Assembly (NCBI GenBank): GCA_021820445.1
Contig: JAKADN010000001.1
Span: 62,001 to 126,000, forward strand
Direction of reading: 5' to 3'
Origin: Nitrospirota bacterium
Lineage (GTDB): Bacteria > Nitrospirota > Leptospirillia > Leptospirillales > Leptospirillaceae
Length of the DNA stretch: 64,000 bases
Shown here: in pieces, positions 34,840-45,287 of the stretch
How positions within the stretch are numbered: position 1 is the first letter of the stretch
Layout: each line of letters opens with the position of its first letter
Notes under the pieces: model-generated
Told to the model about the DNA's origin: nothing
What the model saw: only the letters and a program-made list of their open reading frames with translations
The model's database searches: none
Program-made: the position numbers and the translations under genes

Positions 34840-36057
34840 ATGGCCAGAAAAAAAATGGCGGGAGGAATCACCTTCCCGAAAGGATTTTCGGCAGGGGGCC
34901 TCTTCTCCGGTGTCAAGAAAAACGGAAAGCCGGATCTGGCACTGATTCTCTGTGAATCGGAGTGTCATGCAGCCGGCGTTTTTACGACGAACCAGATCAA
35001 GGCACCGGCCGTCAGGATCTCCCAGAGGCGCGTTCGGGGTTCCGGCATTCGCGCGATTATCGTCAACAGCGGAAACGCCAATGCGTGTAATGGCGAACAG
35101 GGAGAGAGGGACGCCCTTCTGATTTCCGAAAAGCTCTCGGGCCATCTGGGATGCGACCCCAGGAAAATTCTTATGGCTTCCACGGGAGTCATCGGGCGCC
35201 CGCTCAACATGGAAGCGATCCTTTCAGCTCTTCCCGCTCTGGTTGCCGGGGTTGATCCTCTTGGCCATGAAGCCTGTGCTCAAGCCATCATGACAACTGA
35301 TACACGCTCAAAGTCTGCGCAGGCCGAAGCCATCATAGGCGGTCGACCCGTCCGGGTTGGGGGTATCGCGAAAGGGGTGGGGATGATCCATCCCCAGATG
35401 GCCACCTTGCTTGTATTTCTGACAACCGATGCATCCGTGGAAAAAGGGGCTCTCCAGGGGGCTCTCGCTCAGGCTTCCGACAAGACTTTCAACGCCCTGA
35501 CCGTCGACGGGGATACGAGCACGAACGATACGGCCCTGATCCTGGCAAGCGGCCTTGCAGGAAATGCTCGTATTTCCAGAAACTCTTCTGAATACGAGGA
35601 TTTCTGTGCTCTTGTTCTCTCCGTCTGCCAGTCTCTTAGAGATCAGCTTGTCAGAGACGGGGAAGGTGTCACGAAGATTATCAGGATTCAGGTTTCGGGA
35701 GCCCGTTCCCGTGGAGACGCACGGAAGGTTGCCCAGGCCATTTCCCGCTCCCTTCTCGTCAAGACGGCCTTCTTTGGTGAGGATGTGAACTGGGGGAGAA
35801 TTATGGTTGCCATCGGAAACTCCGGTGTGAGGGTCTTCGAGGAGAAGATCGACATATTCATGGGGCCCGTTGCGCTTGTCCACAAGGGGGTTGGCCTCGG
35901 ACCTCTTCAGGAGGAAAAGGCCCTTGAGGTGATGAAGGGAAAGGAAATTACGCTGCGTGTCATGCTGGGACTTGGCTCAATGGAAGCGGAGTACTGGACC
36001 ACAGATCTGTCCATCGAATACGTCCGGATCAATGCCGGATACAAGGGAAGAACTTAG
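34840..36057 (+). CDS. argJ: Bifunctional glutamate N-acetyltransferase / ornithine acetyltransferase ArgJ
   Basis: Transfers the acetyl group from N-acetylornithine to glutamate, recycling it in arginine synthesis. 405 residues: AAGVFTTNQIKAPAVRISQ, AIIVNSGNANACNGEQG, STGVIGRPLNM, and KGVGMIHPQMATLLVFLTTDA with the self-cleavage site Ala-Thr whose Thr becomes the nucleophile. The C-terminus holds EDVNWGRIMVAIGNSG. The presence of argJ implies the cyclic acetyl pathway. Confidence 0.96.
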   Translation: MARKKMAGGITFPKGFSAGGLFSGVKKNGKPDLALILCESECHAAGVFTTNQIKAPAVRISQRRVRGSGIRAIIVNSGNANACNGEQGERDALLISEKLSGHLGCDPRKILMASTGVIGRPLNMEAILSALPALVAGVDPLGHEACAQAIMTTDTRSKSAQAEAIIGGRPVRVGGIAKGVGMIHPQMATLLVFLTTDASVEKGALQGALAQASDKTFNALTVDGDTSTNDTALILASGLAGNARISRNSSEYEDFCALVLSVCQSLRDQLVRDGEGVTKIIRIQVSGARSRGDARKVAQAISRSLLVKTAFFGEDVNWGRIMVAIGNSGVRVFEEKIDIFMGPVALVHKGVGLGPLQEEKALEVMKGKEITLRVMLGLGSMEAEYWTTDLSIEYVRINAGYKGRT

Positions 36058-36062
36058 GACGA

Positions 36063-36091
36063 TTGTTTGCTTAAGCATTTTGTGGTATAAA
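36063..36091 (+). promoter_or_regulatory. Predicted promoter of the rpsB-tsf-pyrH-frr operon
   Basis: TTGTTT, a 17-base spacer, then TATAAA, just after argJ. Transcription would start near 36098, giving a leader of about 235 bases before rpsB. Good hexamers and optimal spacing. Confidence 0.6.
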
Positions 36092-36097
36092 TAAATG

Positions 36098-36331
36098 TTT
36101 TTTAGAGGAAGGTGGCGTTTATTCCTCTCTGTCGGTTTTGCCCTGCTGGATGAGAGTGAGTTCCTGTAGGCAGATCAGGACAGCGGCCTTCGGCCAGAAT
36201 CGCCAAACACAAAAAACAGCGAACCCCGGAAAAAATCCGGAAAACCCATGGGTCCGCGCAGAAGATCCAAATCGCCATCCCACGCGGCGGGAACGGTTCG
36301 CAAAGGTCAACCCAATGATCAGGAGACATCA
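36098..36331 (+). promoter_or_regulatory. Long 5' leader of rpsB, possible S2 autoregulatory RNA
   Basis: About 235 untranslated bases with no convincing ORF. It holds small hairpins: GGCC-TTC-GGCC near 36185 and CCGGA-AAAAA-TCCGG near 36226. rpsB leaders in other bacteria bind S2 and regulate the operon; whether this RNA folds in that way cannot be judged by eye. The ribosome site AGGAGA precedes the ATG. Confidence 0.4.
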
Positions 36332-37105
36332 ATGGCTAATGTGACAATCAAGGAACTTCTGGATGCGGGTGTTCACTTCGGACACCAGACAAAGCGATGG
36401 AATCCGAAGATGAAGCGGTTCATCTATGGAGAGCGTAACGGAATCTACATCATTGATCTTCAGCAGACGACCCGCCGATACCGTCAGGCGACGCGGTTCA
36501 TCAAAAATATGGTGGCCGAGGGCAAGTCGGTCCTCTTCATTGCGACCAAGAAGCAGGCTCAGTCCATCATCCAGGAAGAGGCCGAGCGGTGCGGGATGTT
36601 TCATGTCACCCAGCGGTGGCTTGGGGGCATGCTGACAAATCATCAGACGATCCGGAAGTCGGTCGAACGTCTGAAGAAGATCGAATCGATGAAGGAAAGC
36701 GACCAGTGGGCACGCCTTCCGAAGAAGGAAGTGGCCCAGATCGAAAAGGAAGAATCCAAGCTTCGAGCGACTCTTTCGGGTATTCGTGGAATGGGACAGC
36801 TTCCTGGAGCCATCTTTGTCGTGGATCCCAAGAAAGAACATATCGCCATTCACGAAGCGAACCGGCTTGGGATTCCGGTGGTGGCCATGGTTGACACGAA
36901 CTGCGACCCCGATCTGATCGACTATCCGATCCCGGCCAATGATGACGCAATCCGGTCTATCCGCCTGATGGCCGAGGGAATCGCCGATGCCGTACTCGAA
37001 GGAGCGCTCTCCCGGCGATCACCCGGCAAGGCGGCCGCTGAGCCGGCCGCGGCCAATGCAGAGCTTGCGGAGGCTTTTTCGGCGGGTAATTCCGGAGAGA
37101 AATAA
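36332..37105 (+). CDS. rpsB: 30S ribosomal protein S2
   Basis: 257 residues. [84 protein letters not shown] and [39 protein letters not shown] are canonical. The start is ATG 36332; the longer track ORF from 36248 runs into the leader. It begins the usual rpsB-tsf-pyrH-frr cluster. An Ala-rich C-terminal tail is present. Confidence 0.97.
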   Translation: MANVTIKELLDAGVHFGHQTKRWNPKMKRFIYGERNGIYIIDLQQTTRRYRQATRFIKNMVAEGKSVLFIATKKQAQSIIQEEAERCGMFHVTQRWLGGMLTNHQTIRKSVERLKKIESMKESDQWARLPKKEVAQIEKEESKLRATLSGIRGMGQLPGAIFVVDPKKEHIAIHEANRLGIPVVAMVDTNCDPDLIDYPIPANDDAIRSIRLMAEGIADAVLEGALSRRSPGKAAAEPAAANAELAEAFSAGNSGEK

Positions 37106-37114
37106 ATAAGCGCG

Positions 37115-37146
37115 GCGGGAGGGGGATTTCCTCTCCCGCTTTCTCT
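37115..37146 (+). terminator. Terminator-like hairpin / attenuator between rpsB and tsf
   Basis: GCGGGAG-GGGGATTTCCT-CTCCCGC followed by TTTCTCT. It lies 9 bases after the rpsB stop and 60 before tsf. In many bacteria a partial terminator here lowers tsf relative to rpsB; the interrupted T-run suggests leaky termination. Confidence 0.65.
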
Positions 37147-37208
37147 CATCGTTAGGCTGGAGATGTCGGGAAGGATCTGAACGGAAAGAGACGGAGGAAC
37201 GGATCGAT

Positions 37209-38512
<1,304 letters not shown>

Positions 38513-38542
38513 AACCCAGGGAGTGTACAGCGGGAGGCTGAG

Positions 38543-39097
38543 ATGGATGCGGAACTGAAGGGCTTTGCGGAAAAAATGGATCACGCGGTGGAACATTTCC
38601 GAAAGGAAATCCAGACCCTGCGGACGGGTCGTCCTTCACTGACGCTCATCGAGCACATCCGGGTCGATTACTATGGAAATCAGGTTTCGCTCGACAAGGT
38701 GGCGGCTCTCAACATTGTCGACAACCGGATGATCACCATCACCCCATGGGAAACCAAGATTATCGGGGATATTGAAAAGTCGATCATGGCCGCAAACCTG
38801 GGGCTGACACCCCAGAATGATGGCAAGACGGTCAGGATCGTCGTTCCTCCAATGACCGAGGAACGGCGAAAGGAAATGGTCAAACTCCTCAAGAAAATGG
38901 CCGAGGAGGCAAAGGTCTCTCTTCGAAACATCCGCCGGGATGCAAATGAGGATATCAAGAAAAAAAACAAGGAAGGTCTCATCCAGGAAGACCGGGTAAA
39001 ACGGCTTCAGGACGAGGTTCAGAAGCTGGTCGACGGGGCGGGTTCCAAGGTGGACGAACATGCTCGCAAGAAGGAGCAGGAAATCCTGACAACCTGA
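38543..39097 (+). CDS. frr: Ribosome recycling factor
   Basis: Dissociates post-termination ribosomes with EF-G. 184 residues. RTGRPSLTLIEHIRVDYYGNQVSLDKVAALNIVDNRMITITPWE, VRIVVPPMTEERRKEMVKLLKKMAEEAKVSLRNIRRDANE and KNKEGLIQEDRVKRLQDEVQKL are classic RRF segments covering both domains. Ends 4 bases before alr. Confidence 0.97.
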   Translation: MDAELKGFAEKMDHAVEHFRKEIQTLRTGRPSLTLIEHIRVDYYGNQVSLDKVAALNIVDNRMITITPWETKIIGDIEKSIMAANLGLTPQNDGKTVRIVVPPMTEERRKEMVKLLKKMAEEAKVSLRNIRRDANEDIKKKNKEGLIQEDRVKRLQDEVQKLVDGAGSKVDEHARKKEQEILTT

Positions 39098-39101
39098 CAC
39101 G

Positions 39102-40325
39102 ATGAGACTTCTGGCCCCCATCTTGCACTCCCTTCCGGAGCCGGGGTTTCCGGAGGGCCGGACCCGGGTGACAGTCGATCTCGATCAATTTGTCCATAAT
39201 GTCCGGAAAGTTGAAGCGTTCCTCCAGCCTTACGAGGAGCTCCTTCCGGTCATCAAGGCCAACGCCTATGGCCATGGACTTCTTCCCATCATGAAGACCA
39301 TTTCTTCAATGGGAATCAACCGCGTGGCGGTGATGGGTGCCGACGAAGCCCTTTCCCTGAGAAGGGGAGGGTTTTCCGGAACGATCATTCTTCTCGGAGG
39401 ATTTTCCGGACCAGAACTTTCTCTTTGTTTTCAGGAACGGCTCACTCCCGTTCTCCATCATCCCGACCAGCTTCGACTCCTCGATCATGCGTCCTTCCCA
39501 GACACATTTTTGGATCTCCACCTCAAGATAGACTCTGGAATGGGGCGTCTCGGCTTTCTCCCTGAAGAAATACCGGAGATCCTCGACCTCCTTTCCCGGC
39601 TTCCCCAGGCGAGGGTAACGGGGATCATGACTCATTTTCCCCTCTCGGAGGATCGGAAAGACACCGAGGGCTGTGTCGACCTGTTTCGGAAAACACTCCT
39701 TCCTATAGTCGCCCATCCTTCAATGGCGAACCTTTCGGTCATTCATATGGCCAACAGTGCCGCTGTGATGCAGGGACTGACCTCGTTTCCGGTCACCCAT
39801 CCCTCAGGCCGCCGACTTTCCTTTTGGGCAAGACCTGGCCTTTTGCTCTATGGCCATCCCCCCCTTGGGGAACTCCCCGGCTGGAGCGACATTGCCCCGA
39901 TCTTCAAGGTCGAAGCGCGCCTTCTGTCGGTCAGAAGACTTCCCAAAGGACATTCCATCTCGTACGGAAGAACGGAGATTCTCGCCAGAGACAGCATTGT
40001 GGGGATTCTCGGCATGGGTTATGCCGATGGTCTGTCCCGGGGCCTCTCCGGCAAGGGCTGGGGGGTGGTCGACGGAAGGAAGGCCCCCTTTGCAGGAAGG
40101 GTTTGCATGGACATGGTGGCCGTCGATCTCACAGGTCTGCCTCGTGAGCCGAAGGTCGGAGAATGGGTCGGGATCATCGACCCGAAGGATCCCGAATCCA
40201 TGACGGTCGACCAGATGGCCCGCTGGATGGGAACGATTCCCTACGAGGTCCTCTGCCTACTCGGTCACCGGTCGGACAGGAGGTTTGTTGGAGATGCCGC
40301 AAGGTCTCTTCAAGATGCTAAATGA
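39102..40325 (+). CDS. alr: Alanine racemase
   Basis: PLP enzyme producing D-alanine for peptidoglycan. 407 residues: VTVDLDQFVHNVRKVEAFL, PVIKANAYGHGLLPI (PLP-Lys), KIDSGMGRLGF, GIMTHFPLSED, RPGLLLYGHPP, RLPKGHSISYGRT (catalytic Tyr), and GYADGLSRGLSGKG; C-terminal beta domain with GRVCMDMVAVDLTG. ATG follows frr closely, so alr is likely transcribed from the rpsB operon. Confidence 0.95.
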   Translation: MRLLAPILHSLPEPGFPEGRTRVTVDLDQFVHNVRKVEAFLQPYEELLPVIKANAYGHGLLPIMKTISSMGINRVAVMGADEALSLRRGGFSGTIILLGGFSGPELSLCFQERLTPVLHHPDQLRLLDHASFPDTFLDLHLKIDSGMGRLGFLPEEIPEILDLLSRLPQARVTGIMTHFPLSEDRKDTEGCVDLFRKTLLPIVAHPSMANLSVIHMANSAAVMQGLTSFPVTHPSGRRLSFWARPGLLLYGHPPLGELPGWSDIAPIFKVEARLLSVRRLPKGHSISYGRTEILARDSIVGILGMGYADGLSRGLSGKGWGVVDGRKAPFAGRVCMDMVAVDLTGLPREPKVGEWVGIIDPKDPESMTVDQMARWMGTIPYEVLCLLGHRSDRRFVGDAARSLQDAK

Positions 40326-41067
40326 TGGAATCACCGGTCTCCTGGCGGGATCCGGAGCCCTCTTTATTCTAGGCCTTCGGGGGATCCTGGGAGTGTTCCG
40401 GCCGGCCTTTCTATTCAGGAACTTTCTCGAGCAGCTTTTGAAAATCGGGGCTGATTCAACGATCGTAGTCGGAGTGACAGCCTTTTTTACAGGGATGGTT
40501 CTGGCTCTTCAAGCGTGGATAGGGTTCAGGAAGTTCAATGCCGAGAGTCTTGTCGGTGCCGTCGTGACGCTGTCGATGACCCGGGAACTCGGTCCGGTTA
40601 TCACGAGCCTCATGGTCACAGGACGTTCAGGGTCGGCGATGGCGGCAGAGCTTGGCAGTATGCGCGTCACCGAGCAGATCGATGCTCTGGAAAGTCTTGC
40701 CGTAAACCCTGTCGACTATCTCGTGACCCCGAGGTTCTATGCTTCCCTTGTGGCACTTCCCCTTCTGACGGCACTGGCCGATCTTATCGGGATCGGGGGA
40801 GGATATTTCGTTTCGGTCAAGTTGCTGGGCCTGTCTCCCCACCTCTATTTTCAGGAAATCCGACATTATGTCGAATTGCATGACTTCCTTTCCGGGATCG
40901 TCAAGGCCGTCTTTTTCGGTGGGATCCTTTCCTTGTGGGCGTGCCGGACGGGATTTATTGCCTCCGGAGGGGCGGCAGGGGTGGGTCGGGCGGTGACCCG
41001 ATCCGTCGTCAGTGCCTCCATGAGCATCCTCGTCATCGATTATTTTCTGACGGCATGGTTGTTCTGA
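40294..41067 (+). CDS. mlaE: MlaE-type ABC transporter permease
   Basis: Inner-membrane permease of the MCE lipid-transport system. About 257 residues: GADSTIVVGVTAFFTGMVLALQAWIGFRKFNAESLVGAVVTLSMTRELGPVITSLMVTGRSGSAMAAELGSMRVTEQIDALESLAVNPVDYLVTPR is the diagnostic MlaE block. About five helices. ATG 40294 with AGGAGG ten bases upstream is preferred over TTG 40285; it lies inside the 3' end of alr. Followed by mlaF- and mlaD-type genes. Confidence 0.93.
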   Translation: MPQGLFKMLNDGITGLLAGSGALFILGLRGILGVFRPAFLFRNFLEQLLKIGADSTIVVGVTAFFTGMVLALQAWIGFRKFNAESLVGAVVTLSMTRELGPVITSLMVTGRSGSAMAAELGSMRVTEQIDALESLAVNPVDYLVTPRFYASLVALPLLTALADLIGIGGGYFVSVKLLGLSPHLYFQEIRHYVELHDFLSGIVKAVFFGGILSLWACRTGFIASGGAAGVGRAVTRSVVSASMSILVIDYFLTAWLF

Positions 41068-41858
41068 TGTCTCCCCCAGCTTCGATCGCCATTTCGAACC
41101 TCAGCAAAAAATTCGGATCCCAGGAGGTTCTCCGGAACATCTCCTTTGAGGTTCCCCGAGGGCAGACTTATTGTATTATCGGAGGGTCCGGCCAAGGAAA
41201 GTCGGTTCTGCTCAAACATGTCATGCGGCTGTTGGCCCCCGATTCAGGGGATGTCCGGATCGACGGGGAATCGATCGTCGGACTCTCGGGAAAGCCCCTC
41301 GACGATGTCCGTAAAAAGATGGGAATGGTCTTCCAGGAGTCGGCGCTATTCGATTCGATGACCTGCCTTGAAAATGTCTCCTTTGGGCTGACGATGCATC
41401 GAAGAGATCTCTCCGCAAAAGAGGTCGAGCGAATTGCCCGCGATAAGATCCGTCTGGTCGGATTGTCACGGGTGGAATACAAATTCCCTTCCGAAATTTC
41501 CGGCGGAATGAAAAAAAGGGTCGGCATTGCCAGAGCCATTGCCCTGGAACCTGAAATTCTTCTTTATGACGAGCCGACCACGGGCCTCGACCCGATCCTG
41601 GCGAGCTCGATTGACGAGTTGATTATCAAAATGAAGGCGGAGCTTCATGTGACCAGCCTCGTCATTACCCATGACATGAACAGCGCTCTCAGGATTGCTG
41701 ACAGGATCCTGTTCCTCTATCAGGGAAAAATTCATTTCTCCGGAACATCCCAGGAAGTTCGGGAGACGAAGGACCCTGTTCTCGGACAGTTCGTCCGGGG
41801 TGAAACCGTCGGTCCCATTCCGGTTATTGCCGAAGTCGATTCGTCAACAAGATCATAA
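41067..41858 (+). CDS. mlaF: MlaF-type ABC transporter ATP-binding protein
   Basis: ATPase driving MCE lipid transport with MlaE. 263 residues: Walker A GGSGQGKSVLLKH, Q-loop VFQESALFDSMT (typical of MlaF), signature EISGGMKKRVGIARAIA, Walker B LLYDEPTTGLDPI and switch His VITHDM. It overlaps the mlaE stop (TGATG). The track ORF from 40935 begins too early. No mlaC or mlaB gene is adjacent. Confidence 0.94.
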   Translation: MSPPASIAISNLSKKFGSQEVLRNISFEVPRGQTYCIIGGSGQGKSVLLKHVMRLLAPDSGDVRIDGESIVGLSGKPLDDVRKKMGMVFQESALFDSMTCLENVSFGLTMHRRDLSAKEVERIARDKIRLVGLSRVEYKFPSEISGGMKKRVGIARAIALEPEILLYDEPTTGLDPILASSIDELIIKMKAELHVTSLVITHDMNSALRIADRILFLYQGKIHFSGTSQEVRETKDPVLGQFVRGETVGPIPVIAEVDSSTRS

Positions 41859-41904
41859 GACGTGTGTTGGGATTGTCACGATCTCTAATCGAAGGAGTCG
41901 GTCC

Positions 41905-43467
41905 TTGAAAGTGTCCGCCGAAACGCGGCTCGGTTTCTTTGTCCTGGTCGCGTTGGGGGTGATCGCCTTTCTTTCCATGCGCCTTGGCCATCACAAGTTG
42001 AAGCCGGACCACTCATTTGCTTTTTATGCCGAATTTTCCTCCGTGGACGGCCTTGAAAAAGGGACCGATGTCGAGGTGGCGGGCGTAAAGGTGGGAGAGG
42101 TCGATGCCATTACCCTGAGCCCTGCCGGCCTGGCTCGTGTCCGCATGCTGGTCAGCAAGAAAGTGGTAATCCCCTCCGATGCCCGGGCGATCATCTTTTC
42201 CAACGGCTTTTTGGGAAAGATGTATGTCGAGATCGAGCCCGGCCCTTCGGGGGTCAGACCTCGTCTCGACCCGGAAAGGGATCGGGAGCCTCCGGGAATC
42301 CTTCGCAGGATTTTTGGCGAAATTCCAGGGCCCGACAAGGCTTGGGCCGATGAGGGAAATACCCCCGCCTCGGGGGGGCCTCCTTCGACTGTCCCACCGT
42401 CTGCCTCTCCTCCAGGTTCCCGCGATCCGTCCCCTTCTGGAGAACTCAAGCCGGGTGCGACCCTGGTCGCCCCGGGAACCACCGTGAGCGTCAACAGGCT
42501 TGTCAAAAAGCTCAACAAGATCGCCGATGACATTCAGGCGGTCTCCAACTCCCTCAAAGGATCGATAGGGACATCCCAGGGAAAGGAGCAGCTCCGAAGG
42601 ACCCTCAAGCATCTGGACGAACTTACGACCAATCTCCGGGATTTTACGGTGAGCCTCAAGAAAAAATCTCCGGACATTCTCAACAAGGTCGACTCCATCG
42701 CCAACAAGATTGACAACGGGGTGGGGACAATCGGATCGCTGGTCAACAAGAACGACGTCTACGACAATGCTGACCAGTCCCTGGCCCATCTGAACAGTAT
42801 CCTGAAGAAGATCGACGAGGGACAGGGAACGATCGGAAAGCTGGTCAACAATCCGGACGTCTATGACAACCTGTCGAAAACCCTCAAAAAGCTGTCGGGG
42901 GTCACGAACAAGGCGGACCGCATGGAGCTGAACGTCTGGATGCGGGGTTTCTATATGCCGAGAGCCGGCACGGCCGAAGGCTTCTTCACGCTCGATCTCT
43001 ATCCCCGGTCGGACAAGTTTTACCGGATCCAGGTGGTGAGCACCACGAATCCCTACTACACCCAATCGACCCCCTACACCCAGATCAACGGAAACTATGT
43101 GGCAGGTCCGACTCAGATTACCGGGACAACCCAGGGTATCAAGTTCAGTGTGGAGTTCGGGGAGAAGTTCGGAGACTTCGACGTCAGGGCCGGTTTGATT
43201 CAGAACAGCTTCGGGTTCGGGGCCGACTACCAGATTTTAAAAAATCTCTTCCTCACCCTGACGGTTTACAATATCGGCACCTACGATCCGTTGACCCCCA
43301 ACCCCTATTCCCGTCTGTACCTGACCTACACGCTCTTCAACCATATCTGGCTCAACGCGGGATATTACAATGCCTTCAACTCGAGCGTGGCCTCTCCCCT
43401 GGTCGGTGGCGGGATCATTTTGAACGACGAAACCCTCAAGTATCTCATCGCGGGACATCTTCCCTGA
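41905..43467 (+). CDS. MCE-domain lipid-binding protein (MlaD-like) with a C-terminal beta-barrel-like region
   Basis: 520 residues from TTG 41905 (AAGGAG seven bases upstream). A transmembrane helix (9-26) precedes one MCE domain (about 37-112; VDGLEKGTDVEVAGVKVGEVDAITL, GFLGKMYVEIEPG). Then come a Pro/Ser-rich linker and a helical needle with repeated GVGTIGSLVNKNDVYDN / GQGTIGKLVNNPDVYDN units. The C-terminal 170 residues alternate like an outer-membrane barrel and end YSRLYLTYTLFNHIWLNAGYYN. The protein may span from inner to outer membrane. Residues for lipid binding cannot be assigned by eye. Confidence 0.85.
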   Translation: MKVSAETRLGFFVLVALGVIAFLSMRLGHHKLKPDHSFAFYAEFSSVDGLEKGTDVEVAGVKVGEVDAITLSPAGLARVRMLVSKKVVIPSDARAIIFSNGFLGKMYVEIEPGPSGVRPRLDPERDREPPGILRRIFGEIPGPDKAWADEGNTPASGGPPSTVPPSASPPGSRDPSPSGELKPGATLVAPGTTVSVNRLVKKLNKIADDIQAVSNSLKGSIGTSQGKEQLRRTLKHLDELTTNLRDFTVSLKKKSPDILNKVDSIANKIDNGVGTIGSLVNKNDVYDNADQSLAHLNSILKKIDEGQGTIGKLVNNPDVYDNLSKTLKKLSGVTNKADRMELNVWMRGFYMPRAGTAEGFFTLDLYPRSDKFYRIQVVSTTNPYYTQSTPYTQINGNYVAGPTQITGTTQGIKFSVEFGEKFGDFDVRAGLIQNSFGFGADYQILKNLFLTLTVYNIGTYDPLTPNPYSRLYLTYTLFNHIWLNAGYYNAFNSSVASPLVGGGIILNDETLKYLIAGHLP

Positions 43468-43490
43468 TCCAGCTTCAATCGCTTCAGAAT

Positions 43491-43519
43491 TTGACGAAAG
43501 GGCGTCGGATCAGTATTCT
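43491..43519 (+). promoter_or_regulatory. Predicted promoter of the cytochrome c maturation cluster
   Basis: TTGACG, 17-base spacer, TATTCT, in the 164-base gap between the MCE gene and resB. Near-consensus -35 and optimal spacing. The leader to resB would be about 105 bases. Confidence 0.6.
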
Positions 43520-43631
43520 GAAAGGACAGAAAAAGAGTTTGAAGGAACACTGGCAGGATAATCCCCCTAAGGTCCGGCTCTTTCGGCGGCAAAGGGGTGT
43601 GTTGTCTTTTTGATCATTCCAAGGATAGTTA

Positions 43632-45185
43632 ATGACAGAGCGATACAGTCCTGAAGAGCAGCAGGCTCTTGAGATCGAAGGGACGTCTGGTGTCGATGAC
43701 ACCAGTCATTCCTCGAGACCCTCCTCACCCTCTCCTGGTCAGGGAGCCCGTGATCATATTCTCATTCGTTTTCTATCTTCCCTGATCCTCGCCATCGTCC
43801 TCTTCCTGACGCTGGCTGTTCTAACGATCTTCGGGACATTCATCGAGCAGGGAAGGGATCCATCCTTCTATCTCACCTCCTATGGTCCCAAATGGGGGCC
43901 CTGGATCCTGAACCTCAAGATCGACAACATTTACCATAGCTGGTATTACACGAGTCTTCTGGCGCTCCTTTGCGTCAATGCCCTGACGTGCGTCTACCGG
44001 CGTTTTCCGGTGACCATCCGGTCCCTCTTCAGGGAACGGGTCAGCGTCAGCCGTGAATTTCTGAAAAAACAGAAAGAATATCAGGAGATAGAAATCGCAC
44101 GCTCTCCGGTTATTCCTTCAGAAGTCCCCTCCTTGGTGGCCGATACCCTCAAGGCCCGGCATTACCAGGTCCAGACCGCAGGTGACGGGAAGGAAACCGC
44201 GATATATGCTCACAAAGGGGTCCTCGGGCGTATCGGATCCCATGTGGCCCACCTGTCGGTCATCGTCATTCTGGCGGGAGGACTGCTGGGCAGTCTGACA
44301 GGTTTTCGCTTGTTCGGGACCTTCTATGTGCATACGACCACCTTCATTCCCCAGGGGGGATGGGATCTTCGGGTCAACAAGTTCTGGATCACCCATTACA
44401 AGAACGGTATGGTCAAGTCCTATTTTAGCGATGTGGACATCCTGAAGGATGGCAAGATCCTGAAGCACAAGATCATTCAGGTCAACCATCCGCTGTCATT
44501 CCAGGGACTTCGATTTTACCAGGCGAGCTTCGGCGAGGCACCGGACCGCCTGGAGTCGGCCGACGTTCTGGTCGTCGACAAGGAGAAAAAGCAGTTTATC
44601 GGACGATTCTCCCTGGCCTGGGACAAGGCAACGCCGATTCCCAGAACCCCTTACACCCTGAAGGCTGTCCGATACGTGTCGGATTTTGCCTTTGATCCCA
44701 AGACCGGTTCTGTCTTCACCCAGTCTGAAAAGCCCAAGAACCCTGCCGTCCAAATCGAGGTGTACCAGGACGGAAAACTTCTCGGAAGTCCTTGGTTGTT
44801 CTATAAGTTTCCCCAAGTTCAGGTTCTCAAGAGCGTTCCGGAATTTTTCATCTTCGGAGGATATCATGCCCCTTTCTATACAGGACTTGAACTAGCCAAA
44901 GATCCAGGCGTTCCTATCGTCTGGACCGGATCTTTCCTGCTTGTCGGAGGTCTTTTCCTGTCCTCCTTCATCTTCCATCGGAAGATCTGGCTTCGGGTTC
45001 GTCCGCACGGCGACGCTCTTTCCATCGCTGTCGGCGGATTCGGACACAAGGACAAGATCGGGTTTGAGCGAGAGTTCGAAGCGATTGTCGCAGATCTGAA
45101 GACGGCGTTGTCGCCCCCCGATCGTCCGGCTCCGGAACCAGTGTCCGGGGCAATGACCCAGAGACCCTCCCTTTCAAATGGATAG
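43632..45185 (+). CDS. resB: Cytochrome c biogenesis protein ResB (Ccs1)
   Basis: Half of the System II haem-lyase complex that attaches haem to periplasmic apocytochromes c. 517 residues: a polar N-tail, then helices (FLSSLILAIVLFLTLAVLTIFGTFIEQG), NIYHSWYYTSLLALLCVNALTCVYRRFP, GRIGSHVAHLSVIVILAGGLLGSLTGF, a large periplasmic region (QVNHPLSFQGLRFYQASFG) and a last helix before a cytoplasmic tail. The pattern HSWYYTSLL and SHVAHLSVI is typical of ResB, with candidate haem-ligand His residues. Partner ccsA follows 100 bases later. Confidence 0.94.
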   Translation: MTERYSPEEQQALEIEGTSGVDDTSHSSRPSSPSPGQGARDHILIRFLSSLILAIVLFLTLAVLTIFGTFIEQGRDPSFYLTSYGPKWGPWILNLKIDNIYHSWYYTSLLALLCVNALTCVYRRFPVTIRSLFRERVSVSREFLKKQKEYQEIEIARSPVIPSEVPSLVADTLKARHYQVQTAGDGKETAIYAHKGVLGRIGSHVAHLSVIVILAGGLLGSLTGFRLFGTFYVHTTTFIPQGGWDLRVNKFWITHYKNGMVKSYFSDVDILKDGKILKHKIIQVNHPLSFQGLRFYQASFGEAPDRLESADVLVVDKEKKQFIGRFSLAWDKATPIPRTPYTLKAVRYVSDFAFDPKTGSVFTQSEKPKNPAVQIEVYQDGKLLGSPWLFYKFPQVQVLKSVPEFFIFGGYHAPFYTGLELAKDPGVPIVWTGSFLLVGGLFLSSFIFHRKIWLRVRPHGDALSIAVGGFGHKDKIGFEREFEAIVADLKTALSPPDRPAPEPVSGAMTQRPSLSNG

Positions 45186-45287
45186 GCGGAGGGGAAAGTC
45201 ATGCAGGATGCGTCAACGAAAGAGACTCTCCCTGGAGTGGGAACTCCGGAGATCTTATATGTCGAAAACTGAGCAAGGAGACTGGTG

